Below, in pieces: positions 6,794 through 16,213 of a stretch of 54,298 nt of DNA. Positions within the stretch are counted from its first letter, which is position 1. Every line of letters starts with the position of its first letter. Below the pieces are notes generated by a model. The model saw nothing but the letters and a program-made list of their open reading frames with translations, had not been told where the DNA came from and did not search any database. Both the position numbers and the translations under genes were made by a program. Source of the DNA: Oscillospiraceae bacterium (GTDB taxonomy: Bacteria > Bacillota > Clostridia > Oscillospirales > Acutalibacteraceae); contig SVPL01000011.1 of NCBI GenBank assembly GCA_015065925.1, forward strand, positions 1 to 54,298, written 5' to 3'.

Positions 6794-9772
6794 TTAGGCA
6801 ACAAGGGATTGATACAATCCGCCAACATCAAGAGCGTTTTCACTACACCAAGACTCATATTCAGCCTGTAAACCGCTTTCAATTACAAATGCGCTGAATG
6901 CCGCATTATCGAATGTGTTTTCAAAGCTGTTAGCCTCGGATATTGCCTGAGCAACATCGAAAATACAAACGGAAGTAATTTCACCAAAGAAGATATTGCC
7001 TTCGGCATCTATAGCGTATGCGCGAATAAGATAATCATCACCGTAGTATTTCTCAGAAATATTTGTTAAATATGATGTAAATACCTTCTTACCGAAAATA
7101 TCATCAGTATTATTTTCCTCCCAAAGAAGGCTTACCGCCCCACTACCTGTAATAGTTTCTGCACCCTCTGCACGGTAGGCAACACCTGTTTTTATGCCGC
7201 CGTCTGCAAGGAATATCTCCTCCATATCAAGCTCATCAATATTTTCGTAGTTTTCCTCTAAATAGCCCTTTCGAACAACCATAGAGCCATACTCTACAAT
7301 ATTGCCTTCGGCTTCGTTTAACCAATCACATTGAATAGAATTATAAACGCGCAATCCGTTTTGGGTAACATTAACACTATCGGTATTAGAAGCCGCGCGA
7401 ATTGCCGCCTTTTGGTTATAAGCAGTTGAAATAGAAACATCATTAAGAGTAATATCATCAATATAAACCAAGGTGTCGGTGGAAACAGCAGGTCTTACAG
7501 CAAAACGAACCGATTCATTTTCGCCCGAGTAGAAGGTTATTTTTACCTTTTGCCATTCATTGGCAGTTGCGCCCCTTGTAGTAAAGCCTGAAACGGTTAT
7601 TGTCTCAGAATTTTTTATAACACTACCGTCAGCGGCAGTTGTAGCATGGGCAATTGCCGAAGACTTAAGGCTAGATATATTACCGTTTGAAATATAAATA
7701 TCAGAAAATACTTTATTATTATCACCGGTATTTACGGCGGTGCTTAAATAATAAAATTCAAGAGTGTAATATTTGTTTTTCTCGGTTATCAAAGGAAGTG
7801 TAGGATATTGAGCATAGGTGTTAGCGCCGAGTACAACCGATTTTCCGTCACCGTCGGCTGAATGGATAATCTCGGTAGATTCACCTATAACCGCAGTCGT
7901 ATGCTCCCAAACACCGTCTGTACCTTGTCCTGCATTACCCATTTGATATACCGTCCAACCGCTTGGGAAAAGGTTTGCGTTTGGAAGTGTAGAAGCTGTA
8001 GCAAGCTTAATGCAATCTACATAAACAGTTGCAACTGTGGAGCGCAATGCAAGTAAAACCTCGGTTAAAGCGCCCGAATAGAAGGAAAGACTCATTTCAT
8101 TCCACTGATTGGCTTTAACTGAGCTGTTAACACGGTTTTCAGATTCAATCTTGGCGCCGTTTTTGTTGTTATAATAAGCGTCATTGCGACCGATATAAGC
8201 CAAGTGGTCGGTAACAACATTTTTAGCCTTACCATCGGGTAAAACTATAACATCAGAGAACATTCCGTCGTCGCCCCACTGATAGCCATCAAGCTCAGTT
8301 CCAAAATATTTAAAGGTTAGGTTATAGTAGGTATTTGCCTTTACGGGGACCTTGGTTACTGCCCATTGACCTAAGGTGTCAAAGAGATAGCCTTCGCCGT
8401 CATTATCGGCACCCGCGCCCACATAAAGATTTTCTTCTGAGGTAACATATTCCCAACGGCTTTGTCCCCAAGTGGAAGGTCTTACCGAGCCGCCTGTACC
8501 CAAAATAGTAGTTTCGTTATTATAAATGGTAAAATCGTTTACAATACGCTCAGAGCCTGTAAAGGAATCAACCGCTGTAAGGGATACATCATCAATGGAA
8601 ACCGAAACCTGCACCGTTGGACGAAGCACAAGCATTACATAGGAAAGCTCTCTTGAATAAAAATCAATGGTAAGCTCGTTCCAACCATCGGTTTTAGTGC
8701 CTTCGGTAATATTGATTTTTGTATTAACAGCAACTCCGTTTTTATTGTAGGAATAACCGGTTTTTTTATCTCGATTAATTGCTGCCAGATTTCCCTTTGC
8801 ATCGTAGGAATTGGCGGCGCCGTATTCTATAACTCGAATATCCGAGAACATTGCTTTTGCTCCATCAAGAGCAGTAGAATGATATTTAAAGGATAACTTG
8901 TAGTTTTGATTTTTGCTAACGGGAATTTGCATTGTTGCATATTGAGCATAGCAGTTTGCGCTCATAGAATAAACCTGACCGTCACCATCAGCATCTGTTT
9001 CAGCAGTGTAATTGGTGGTATTTTTAGCAAAGGTATAGGTTGCAACCGAAAACTTATTTGTATCAGCAAAAGAGCTTAAATTTGACATACTGTAAACTAC
9101 TGCAGTGGCATCAGAGAGTATATCATCTGCACCTGCGAGTACTTCAACCTCGTTAACCTGAAGATTGTCAACATAGGTAAGAATATCGGTTCCTACTGTG
9201 GGACGCATAGCTAAAACAACCTCGGTTGCATTGCCCGAATAGAAGGAAACTGTCATTTTGTTCCAATTGGTTGTTACATTATTAGTGGTTCTGAGGTTGG
9301 TGCTTACCATAGCACCGTTTTTATTGGTATAATAGGCAAAATTCCTATAAACCTCTGCCAAATAATCGGAATTGTAATCCTTGATTGCAGCGCCATCCTT
9401 AGAAACTATAACATGAGAAAAGGCACCGCCTGAGCCATCTAACTTACCTGTATAGTAATTGAAGGACACCTCATAATACTTGTTAGCTTCAACGGGTAGC
9501 TTGCAGGTAACATACTGAGCATAGCAATTGGCTGAAAGACGGTATGCCTCTCCATCGCCGTCACCATCCTCGGCATCGTAAACAACATCTGTTACAATAT
9601 CAACAGATGCATCGGCCTTCACATTGCCGCCCGTACCAAGCTTACCGCCTGAATAAACCGTCCAATTAAATCCGTCATCTTCGGTTGTTTCTGCAAAAGA
9701 AACGCTTGTAACAGAAAACAACATTGCAAAGACAAGTAAAACTGATAATAGGGTTTTAAAATACTTTTTCAT
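6794..9772 (-). CDS. Secreted protein with four tandem CBM-like repeats
   Basis: The 992-residue exported protein has a signal peptide (MKKYFKTLLSVLLVFAMLFS..., cleavage near residue 27). Four related modules of about 175-190 residues follow (roughly 36-208, 215-400, 413-592, 605-780). Each contains an acidic calcium-site-like segment (DGDGDG or GADNDG), a YAQ[YW] or similar motif, a segment around YYTNKNG, WNxMxxxFYSG, and an end like RPTVxxxVYIDxIxL. The pattern suggests beta-sandwich, carbohydrate-binding-like folds. A different C-terminal domain occupies about 785-992. No catalytic domain, wall-sorting signal or dockerin is visible. ATG 9772 is chosen because AAAAGGAGATAT precedes it. It is last in a four-gene operon whose second gene carries the same repeat. 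The name is by inference; no known family was recognised. Confidence 0.8.
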   Translation of the reverse strand: MKKYFKTLLSVLLVFAMLFSVTSVSFAETTEDDGFNWTVYSGGKLGTGGNVKADASVDIVTDVVYDAEDGDGDGEAYRLSANCYAQYVTCKLPVEANKYYEVSFNYYTGKLDGSGGAFSHVIVSKDGAAIKDYNSDYLAEVYRNFAYYTNKNGAMVSTNLRTTNNVTTNWNKMTVSFYSGNATEVVLAMRPTVGTDILTYVDNLQVNEVEVLAGADDILSDATAVVYSMSNLSSFADTNKFSVATYTFAKNTTNYTAETDADGDGQVYSMSANCYAQYATMQIPVSKNQNYKLSFKYHSTALDGAKAMFSDIRVIEYGAANSYDAKGNLAAINRDKKTGYSYNKNGVAVNTKINITEGTKTDGWNELTIDFYSRELSYVMLVLRPTVQVSVSIDDVSLTAVDSFTGSERIVNDFTIYNNETTILGTGGSVRPSTWGQSRWEYVTSEENLYVGAGADNDGEGYLFDTLGQWAVTKVPVKANTYYNLTFKYFGTELDGYQWGDDGMFSDVIVLPDGKAKNVVTDHLAYIGRNDAYYNNKNGAKIESENRVNSSVKANQWNEMSLSFYSGALTEVLLALRSTVATVYVDCIKLATASTLPNANLFPSGWTVYQMGNAGQGTDGVWEHTTAVIGESTEIIHSADGDGKSVVLGANTYAQYPTLPLITEKNKYYTLEFYYLSTAVNTGDNNKVFSDIYISNGNISSLKSSAIAHATTAADGSVIKNSETITVSGFTTRGATANEWQKVKITFYSGENESVRFAVRPAVSTDTLVYIDDITLNDVSISTAYNQKAAIRAASNTDSVNVTQNGLRVYNSIQCDWLNEAEGNIVEYGSMVVRKGYLEENYENIDELDMEEIFLADGGIKTGVAYRAEGAETITGSGAVSLLWEENNTDDIFGKKVFTSYLTNISEKYYGDDYLIRAYAIDAEGNIFFGEITSVCIFDVAQAISEANSFENTFDNAAFSAFVIESGLQAEYESWCSENALDVGGLYQSLVA

Positions 9773-9800
9773 AAGAAATATCTCCTTTTTATTTTTATAT

Positions 9801-9816
9801 ATAGTCATATGACTAT
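9801..9816. promoter_or_regulatory. Perfect 16-bp palindrome between two operon genes
   Basis: ATAGTCATATGACTAT is self-complementary without a loop. It lies in the 56-bp gap between the lipoprotein glycosidase stop (9829) and the repeat-protein start (9772). A dimeric regulator site or an mRNA-processing site are both possible. Confidence 0.4.
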
Positions 9817-9828
9817 TAAAAACAAACT

Positions 9829-11610
9829 TTAGGGTTTTTCGGTGGTGTAAATCGCCACGCTCATTTCGGGTAGAGCATCTGCAAACTGTGTAGTTACTTT
9901 TTTAGCAACTGCATCAGACTTTATCATATCATTACCCGGTGCGGGTGTTATTTCGCTTGGTTGGTACAAATAACGGTAGAAGGTTTTGCCGCCAAGGGAT
10001 TTTTCAAAATTAATCTTTACATTCTCGGGCTGAGCATTATAGTTTGTTACCACAAGGGTTATTTCACCGTCGTGACGCTCAATAGCCGAAATATAAACCG
10101 AATATTCACCAATCTCGCAACCAAAAAGCTTACCTGCCCCAACATAACGGGTAATTAAAGAAAGAGCATAGTATGCGGGATACGGTGTTGTAGACTGAAG
10201 AAGTGAAGGTAAATAACCAACCATATGCATACCGTTTATAAATTCACCGCCGCCTACATTATTAGGCCATTGTTGGTCATACAGCGCCCAGATGTAAACA
10301 TTTGAAACACCGCCCATATTCATAATGCTGTTGGTCATTGCGCCGACTGCAGTACCCTTAAAAATATCCCTGTTGGTGCGGGAGTTTTCTTCTCCGCCAT
10401 ATGAATTTACAGCCGCATTATATTCATCTATCCAGTATTCCATACCTGCATTTTCTGCCTGATTCATAGGATCTGAAAGTTTTATAAAGGGCAGATCATA
10501 ATACATATCATCAACATAGGTGGGCGCGCGGTCGTATCCGTTATGGGAACCAATAACATCAACAACGCCCTTTAGGTTTTCTACGGTATATTTTACAAGC
10601 ATTGAATAGGGTTCACTATCATCACCATAAACCGAAGCCCAGTTATCACAAGGCCCTACGATTTGATATTTTTCTCTTGAACCTGCATCCTTAAGTCCCT
10701 CATCAACCGCCCTAATCATAATATCGTAAACGGGATAAAGTCTTTCATATTCGCGTGCTTCATAGGATGTTTCGGCATTTTGGTTTTTATCCTTACCATA
10801 CAAATGAATAATATTGTTACACTCGGTGAAGCAGAACATTTGCTTTACATTGTTCACACCGTGGGCGCGAAAAGCCAAAACGGACTCCTTAACAAATGCA
10901 GCGAAATTATTTGCAGTTGCTTCTAAATCAACAACTGTTTCACCGTTTGCATCCTGCTTGAATGACATATAGCCCATTATTTCCTGTCCCCAACCTGAAT
11001 AGGTAGGTAAGGAATTGGTGCCATCTATTAAGGCTCGCAAATCCCACTGAGGGGTAATACCAACTTCAATCCCGATTTTCTGCATATCAAGGCAGCTTTG
11101 ATAAAAGGCGGTCATCCATTCGTTTTCGAAATTATGCTCCTTTTTAACGGGGTCCCAGGCAAGGGATGAACCGTAATAGCTACGAATCATCCTTACGCCC
11201 ATTTTTTTTATTGTTTCCAGTTCCAAATCAATCTGCTTTTGGGAATAAACGCGGTCATACATATCGGGATAACCGTTAGTAAGCTGATGAATAAAATTAA
11301 CGCCTAAAAAGTTTTCGTTTGTGTACTTGCTATTTAAAACTGTCAATTCCTGATAATAAATTTCTTCATCGGTATCATCATTTGTTTCAAGCTCCTCCCA
11401 AACATCATCAACCTCCTCTGTTTCTGATGCTACTGTATCGTCTGAGTCGCTTGGTAAATCTGAGGTTGACTCATCACTTGACGGTGCATTGTCAGAAGTG
11501 CTTGAAGAATGATTTTCTTCTGTTTTCTTGCTACATCCCGCAAAGCTGAAAAAAGCAATTATTAAAGCAAGGCAGAAGCATATTAAAGATATTAATTTGT
11601 TATTTTTCAT
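9829..11610 (-). CDS. Lipoprotein glycoside hydrolase, clan GH-A-like
   Basis: This is a 593-residue membrane-anchored extracellular glycosidase. A lipobox ends at C26 (FFSFAGC), followed by an acidic Ser/Asp/Glu-rich linker to about residue 85. A TIM-barrel region follows, with likely acid/base E263 in CFTEC and nucleophile E396 in WIDEYN. A C-terminal beta domain (about 480-593) follows. The segment around ALYDQQWPNN is shared with the cytosolic paralogue at 19880. ATG 11610 is chosen for its AAAGGAGG site; it overlaps the end of the upstream gene by 11 bp, so translation is probably coupled. Specificity is unknown. Resemblance to retaining GH-A families is inferred from the two glutamates and their spacing. 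Confidence 0.82.
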   Translation of the reverse strand: MKNNKLISLICFCLALIIAFFSFAGCSKKTEENHSSSTSDNAPSSDESTSDLPSDSDDTVASETEEVDDVWEELETNDDTDEEIYYQELTVLNSKYTNENFLGVNFIHQLTNGYPDMYDRVYSQKQIDLELETIKKMGVRMIRSYYGSSLAWDPVKKEHNFENEWMTAFYQSCLDMQKIGIEVGITPQWDLRALIDGTNSLPTYSGWGQEIMGYMSFKQDANGETVVDLEATANNFAAFVKESVLAFRAHGVNNVKQMFCFTECNNIIHLYGKDKNQNAETSYEAREYERLYPVYDIMIRAVDEGLKDAGSREKYQIVGPCDNWASVYGDDSEPYSMLVKYTVENLKGVVDVIGSHNGYDRAPTYVDDMYYDLPFIKLSDPMNQAENAGMEYWIDEYNAAVNSYGGEENSRTNRDIFKGTAVGAMTNSIMNMGGVSNVYIWALYDQQWPNNVGGGEFINGMHMVGYLPSLLQSTTPYPAYYALSLITRYVGAGKLFGCEIGEYSVYISAIERHDGEITLVVTNYNAQPENVKINFEKSLGGKTFYRYLYQPSEITPAPGNDMIKSDAVAKKVTTQFADALPEMSVAIYTTEKP

Positions 11611-14600
11611 ATACCTTTGCCTCCTTTTTAAACCTGATTGCCCAAACACTAATTAAAAGAGCTAAAATCAAAATACATAGTGCGCCGAAAACTGAACTAC
11701 TGCCTGTGCTTGGATTTTCTCCAACACTTTCGTTTGTTCCCAGCACCCAAAGCTCAGCTAATTCACCGTCATGGGTTAAAAAGCTTTGATTGGGATCCTG
11801 AGCCACACCCTTATTCTCGCTTTTGGTAAGACGGTAGGCTAAAAACAAGGTAGGATCTGAAATTTTTAAGGCACCGTCATCATTTTCAATAACAACATAA
11901 ACATATCCGCTTGAATCTGTTACAAAATCGTAAGCATAGCGTCCGAACTTTGTAGTTCCTGTAATAATGGAGCTTGGTGCGGTTGAAACTCCCAAGGGAA
12001 GCGGGTTAACCCCATCAAAGGAAACGAAAATTCGTGAATTGGATGATGCATTAGCTTTAACTGCATCTAAACCAAAGGTGTAAAACACATCCTTTTGAAC
12101 GGGAATTTTATAAACTCCGCTTTTTGCACCTGAAATATCATCTAAAATACCATTATCAATAAAAGTATTATAAAAGTCCTCGCAGTAACTGGTATCCTCT
12201 GCGCTATAAACAACACCCGGAACAATTTTTCGAAGCACAATATCATCAATATACATATCAAGATTATTTTCGCCCGCATTCCAAATCATAGAACAAACCT
12301 TTTGTCCCGGTTTAGTGGTGAAAAACGCCTCAAAGGTTACCCATTCTCCCCTTTCCTCCATTCCTGAATTACGAACAATGGTGGTTGTATCCTCCAATCC
12401 GTTGGTATAGAAGAAATCATAATAGAAGCCAAAATAATCTAATGTTCCTTGATCCTTTGTTATATAAAGGGAATAGCTAACGCTGTATTTTGTGCTTTCC
12501 TCTACGGGAACGGTAAATACGGGATCGGTATCGGAGCCTACAGTTTTAAGATTAGGAACGGTTGCCGACTGGTGCTGTCCATTAAGAATATGCGCCGCAA
12601 TTGTAGCTTTGCCGTCCTTTTCGGGAGCCTTGCTTAACTGAACACGCTCGCTCATATCCATTGGAACATAAAAATCGTCAAAATTGATTGTATATGTATC
12701 TCTTGGTGTTGTTCCCCATCCCTCAAAGGGTAAGGTATCCGAATAGGCGAAGTTGGCCACATCGGTTTCGGTAAGGGTTATAGCATCAATATAGACTGGT
12801 TCGCCTGTAGTTGCATTTGCCGTAGCGCAGGCAACGGGGCGTACTGCAAGCAGAACACTTTCTAAATCACCTGAATAGAAGGGAACCTCTACCTTCTGCC
12901 ATTTTCCTGCCTTTACATTTGAAAGAGCAGTACCGTCATATCTTGTAACAGCAAGACCGTGCTTATTGGTATAAAACGCCGAGGTTCTGCTTAAAAGTCC
13001 AAGATTATCGGTAGAGGTATCGGAATTTTCTCCGCCGTTTTTCATAACTCTGACATCACTTATAATGGAGTCGAAGGAGCCAAGATAATCCGAATAGTAA
13101 TAGAAGCTTAAATTATAATAGGTATGGGGCTTTATTTCTATAGCTTTAGTAGCATATTGGGCGTAGCATTTATTGTTAAAACTATAAGCAACACCGTCGT
13201 TATCGGCACCCGTACCGCTATATACAAAATCATCAACTAATGACACATCGGCTCCATAGGCGATATTACCGCCATCACCAATTTTTAATGTTTCCATTGT
13301 GTAGGTAGTCCAGCCCGATGAAATTTTGTCAAAATCGGGCAGAGCATCCACCTTTGTAAGGCTAATTGCATCTATGTAAACGGGTGTGTTTGTATCAATT
13401 GTTGGACGGAAGGTTAGCAGTCCCGAGGTTTGAGCATCGGAATAAAAGTAAAATTCTACTTTATTCCACTCACCCACCTTAACATTTGAAGTGACCTTAC
13501 CGTCTAAGGCAACAACACATTTGTTTTTATTTGTATAGCAGGATTGATTTCTACTGATTAATCCAAGATTATCGGTAGACAGTTCACCCTTCGCTCCACC
13601 GTTTTTTATCATACGGATATCCGAAAACATTCCGCCGAAAGAATCTATAGCCGATGCCTTGTAAAAAACCGTAACCTTATAATAGGAATTTGCATCAAAC
13701 TCCATTTTTTTGGCAACATATTGGGCGTAGCAGTTGCCGCTAAGCAAATATGCTTTGCCATCGTAATCTGCACCCTCACCCTGATAAATATCATCGGTAA
13801 CAACGGTAACGCTTGCATTGTTGGAATAGGTTGGTGTACCGCCCTCTCCGATTTTTTGGGTGGTGTTATCATAAATACTCCAATCGGCTGTGCTTGTATT
13901 AACACCGGGAAGCTTAGAAACCTCCTTAAGGGAAAATCCGTCAAAATAAACTACCGCTTGATTGGTAGGACGGAAAACAACCAAAACCTCGGTTAAATCC
14001 CCCGAATAGAAAGATATTGTTGTTTCATTCCACTTGTTTGCAGCAAAGCCGCTATTGGTAGATATATTGCTTATTGTAAGCTTTTCATCTTCGGCATTAT
14101 AGGTATATCCGCCGTTTGCATCCAAATAAAATATAGAGCCTTCGAATTTTTTACCACCGTTTGGAATGGCTAAAATATGTGAGAAAATTCCGCCCGAAGC
14201 ATTAAGTGAATTTGTATAGCAATGGGCTGTGAACTCATAATTTTTGTTCTTTTCTACCGCTATTTTTGCCGTAACATACTGAGCGTATCCACCTGTTACC
14301 TCAACAGAAATACCGTCATCATCAGCGTTTTCACCGCTATATAGCACTTCATCATTATTAGCAATTGTAAACTGATTAGCAGGACGCAGAGTACCGCCCT
14401 CACCTATTTTGGCGGTGGAATTATCATACATTGTCCAACCCGTTGCAACCTCAGGCTCTGCAGCAACCTCAAGCTTAAGGGCATCCAAATATACGGGCTT
14501 TCCGCTTACTGTAGGACGAAGCGCAAAAACGGCATTGGTGCAATCAGCAGAATAAAAGCTGAGCGTAAGCTTATTCCATTTTTGTGCCTGCACATTGGCA

Positions 14601-15088
14601 TTTATTTTGTTGCTAATAGAGGTATAAGCGCCGTTTTTATCTAAATAATAGCCGTTATTTCTATCAAGAGAGCTTAAGTGGTCTGCCTTGGTATCCTTTC
14701 CTCCGCCATCCTTTAAAACAACTGCATTGGAAAAAGCTCCCTGCACCGCATCTAAAGAATCACAATAATAATAGCAGCTAAGCTCATACATAGTATTTTT
14801 ATTTAATGTTAACTTAAGGGTTGGCCACTGAGCATAGCAATTCTCGATTTTAAAGGCTTTAGAGTCGTTATCGGCTCCCGTACCGCTATAAAGCTTATCG
14901 GTAACAAGGGTTACTGCCGCACCCGAGGTATAAGTAGCCTTACCGCCCGTGCCTAAAACAGTAGTAGAGTTATCATAAACCGACCAAGTACCATCGCCTA
15001 TACTTTTAGCAATACCAACACTCACTACCGAACAAATTAATACTGAGATTAAAAAGATTGCCAAAAGCACCCTTAATATTCTTTTCAT
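11600..15088 (-). CDS. Wall-anchored protein with four tandem CBM-like repeats
   Basis: The 1162-residue surface protein begins with a signal peptide (about 1-27). It has four repeats of the module seen in the protein at 6794 (about 34-208, 217-390, 402-570, 592-775), then two other beta-rich regions (about 795-955 and 956-1090). It ends with a cell-wall sorting-like signal: NPSTG at 1125-1129, a hydrophobic helix, and RFKKEAKVYEK. Repeats share YDNST, LGTGG or IGEGG, GADNDG, CYAQ, NVKAxxWNK, FYSG and YIDAISLT. This suggests a sortase-attached display or glycan-binding scaffold. The start is supported by AAGGAGGG. It is co-transcribed with the nucleoside-hydrolase-like gene 32 bp upstream and the lipoprotein glycosidase downstream. 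Ligand unknown. Confidence 0.8.
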   Translation of the reverse strand: MKRILRVLLAIFLISVLICSVVSVGIAKSIGDGTWSVYDNSTTVLGTGGKATYTSGAAVTLVTDKLYSGTGADNDSKAFKIENCYAQWPTLKLTLNKNTMYELSCYYYCDSLDAVQGAFSNAVVLKDGGGKDTKADHLSSLDRNNGYYLDKNGAYTSISNKINANVQAQKWNKLTLSFYSADCTNAVFALRPTVSGKPVYLDALKLEVAAEPEVATGWTMYDNSTAKIGEGGTLRPANQFTIANNDEVLYSGENADDDGISVEVTGGYAQYVTAKIAVEKNKNYEFTAHCYTNSLNASGGIFSHILAIPNGGKKFEGSIFYLDANGGYTYNAEDEKLTISNISTNSGFAANKWNETTISFYSGDLTEVLVVFRPTNQAVVYFDGFSLKEVSKLPGVNTSTADWSIYDNTTQKIGEGGTPTYSNNASVTVVTDDIYQGEGADYDGKAYLLSGNCYAQYVAKKMEFDANSYYKVTVFYKASAIDSFGGMFSDIRMIKNGGAKGELSTDNLGLISRNQSCYTNKNKCVVALDGKVTSNVKVGEWNKVEFYFYSDAQTSGLLTFRPTIDTNTPVYIDAISLTKVDALPDFDKISSGWTTYTMETLKIGDGGNIAYGADVSLVDDFVYSGTGADNDGVAYSFNNKCYAQYATKAIEIKPHTYYNLSFYYYSDYLGSFDSIISDVRVMKNGGENSDTSTDNLGLLSRTSAFYTNKHGLAVTRYDGTALSNVKAGKWQKVEVPFYSGDLESVLLAVRPVACATANATTGEPVYIDAITLTETDVANFAYSDTLPFEGWGTTPRDTYTINFDDFYVPMDMSERVQLSKAPEKDGKATIAAHILNGQHQSATVPNLKTVGSDTDPVFTVPVEESTKYSVSYSLYITKDQGTLDYFGFYYDFFYTNGLEDTTTIVRNSGMEERGEWVTFEAFFTTKPGQKVCSMIWNAGENNLDMYIDDIVLRKIVPGVVYSAEDTSYCEDFYNTFIDNGILDDISGAKSGVYKIPVQKDVFYTFGLDAVKANASSNSRIFVSFDGVNPLPLGVSTAPSSIITGTTKFGRYAYDFVTDSSGYVYVVIENDDGALKISDPTLFLAYRLTKSENKGVAQDPNQSFLTHDGELAELWVLGTNESVGENPSTGSSSVFGALCILILALLISVWAIRFKKEAKVYEK

Positions 15089-15119
15089 TAACAGCGCCCT
15101 CCTTAATTGTTGTATAAGA

Positions 15120-16043
15120 TTAAGTATTTAGCTTAGAAAACAAGTCTTCAAAAATTGCATCTCGGCTAATCCACTCGACATAACACATAAGATGTCGGGA
15201 TTGGTCAAAGCTATATGTACCGTCATATTCTGGAACAGGACTTGGAATTAGCCTACATCTAACAAACGGTCTTTTTTCATCATTCAAAAACCAAGCAATA
15301 GTAGAAATATCCCATATAATTCTAGTCCAAGTTTTATAGGGTGATAATTCTTCGGCTTCCCTAACAGTATTCTTATAAAGATAATCTGATATGGGATTTT
15401 TGCCCTCAAGCCAATGCTTAAGCTCATATTTCGAGATTAGCAAATGATCAACCACACCACCACAAGGTAATTGTACTAACGGTATTCCGCACCCAAACAC
15501 AACTCTTGCAGCAGCAATATCCTGATGCATATTGAACTCGCAAACGGGATTTGTTATATGTGTTCCGTGACCGCCAAGCCAAATAACAACGCAGTTTTCC
15601 TTTACTGCGGGATTTTTTAAAATAGCCGATGCAACATTGGTAATTGCACCGATTGCAACAAGATAAAGAGGTTTTTCGGGTGAATATTCATTAGCGAGAT
15701 TTGCAATATAATCTGCCGCAGGAGATTGAGCAGGCGTTGTTTCATTTTCCAAATACTTTTCCGAACCTCTATAAACACTGCTTATATAATCTTCATACCC
15801 CGATAATTTAAGAATTTTAATTATTTCGTCATAGCTTTTTTCCATTCCATCCTTGGGGGAGATTGAATGTTGGTTAAAAAATGGTGCCGCAGTAATTGCT
15901 TTGATGTTGATTTTTTTATTTGATTTTAGCGCATATATAACTGCGAATTGGTCATCTATTTCATTAAAGGTATCTGTATCTAAAACGATATCAACCTTAC
16001 CGTTTGGAATTGATAAATTCTTCAAAAACTGCTCGTTGGTCAT
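15120..16043 (-). CDS. Nucleoside hydrolase-family protein (IUNH-like)
   Basis: Classic members cleave the N-glycosidic bond of nucleosides using a Ca2+ site. The 307-residue cytosolic protein opens with DIVLDTDTFNEIDDQFA. This is the DTDxxxDD metal motif with two extra residues, so it belongs to a variant subgroup. Other family features are ITNVASAI in the centre and the late WDISTIAWFL segment. An AAGGAGAG site precedes the ATG. It is the first gene of the surface/glycan operon, and divergent from an AraC regulator. Because neighbours act on glycans, the true substrate may be another N- or O-riboside; that is inference. Confidence 0.85.
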   Translation of the reverse strand: MTNEQFLKNLSIPNGKVDIVLDTDTFNEIDDQFAVIYALKSNKKINIKAITAAPFFNQHSISPKDGMEKSYDEIIKILKLSGYEDYISSVYRGSEKYLENETTPAQSPAADYIANLANEYSPEKPLYLVAIGAITNVASAILKNPAVKENCVVIWLGGHGTHITNPVCEFNMHQDIAAARVVFGCGIPLVQLPCGGVVDHLLISKYELKHWLEGKNPISDYLYKNTVREAEELSPYKTWTRIIWDISTIAWFLNDEKRPFVRCRLIPSPVPEYDGTYSFDQSRHLMCYVEWISRDAIFEDLFSKLNT

Positions 16044-16118
16044 ATACCGGCTCTCCTTGATACTATTTATTATTCTAAATTATAAAACAATTGAGTTTAA
16101 AAAAATATAACACAGTAG

Positions 16119-16149
16119 TTTGGTTTTTATATTTTTTGGTTTTAATATT
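16119..16149. promoter_or_regulatory. Tandem direct repeat, candidate AraC-type operator
   Basis: TTTGGTTTTTATATT (16119-16133) and TTTGGTTTTAATATT (16135-16149) repeat head to tail with a 16-bp period, differing at one base. They lie between the divergent nucleoside-hydrolase operon and the AraC gene, just upstream of the latter's -35. AraC-family activators often bind direct repeats of this size. Confidence 0.5.
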
Positions 16150-16152
16150 TAT

Positions 16153-16181
16153 TTGACATTTATTAACTTTTATGTTAAAAT
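16153..16181 (+). promoter_or_regulatory. Sigma-A promoter of the AraC-type gene
   Basis: TTGACA (16153-16158), 17-bp spacer, extended -10 TGTTAAAAT (hexamer 16176-16181). Because it covers the ATG at 16172, that upstream ATG cannot be the translation start. Confidence 0.75.
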
Positions 16182-16213
16182 CAACTATATTTACAGTAGG
16201 ATGCGTGATAAAA

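Noticed and set aside
6794-9772. Cellulosomal scaffoldin made of cohesins
   Set aside because: The repeats share FYSG and YIDAI endings and an acidic loop but show no cohesin pattern that I can recognise.
16172-16213. ATG at 16172 as the AraC start
   Set aside because: This ATG lies inside the extended -10 promoter, so it would not be transcribed.
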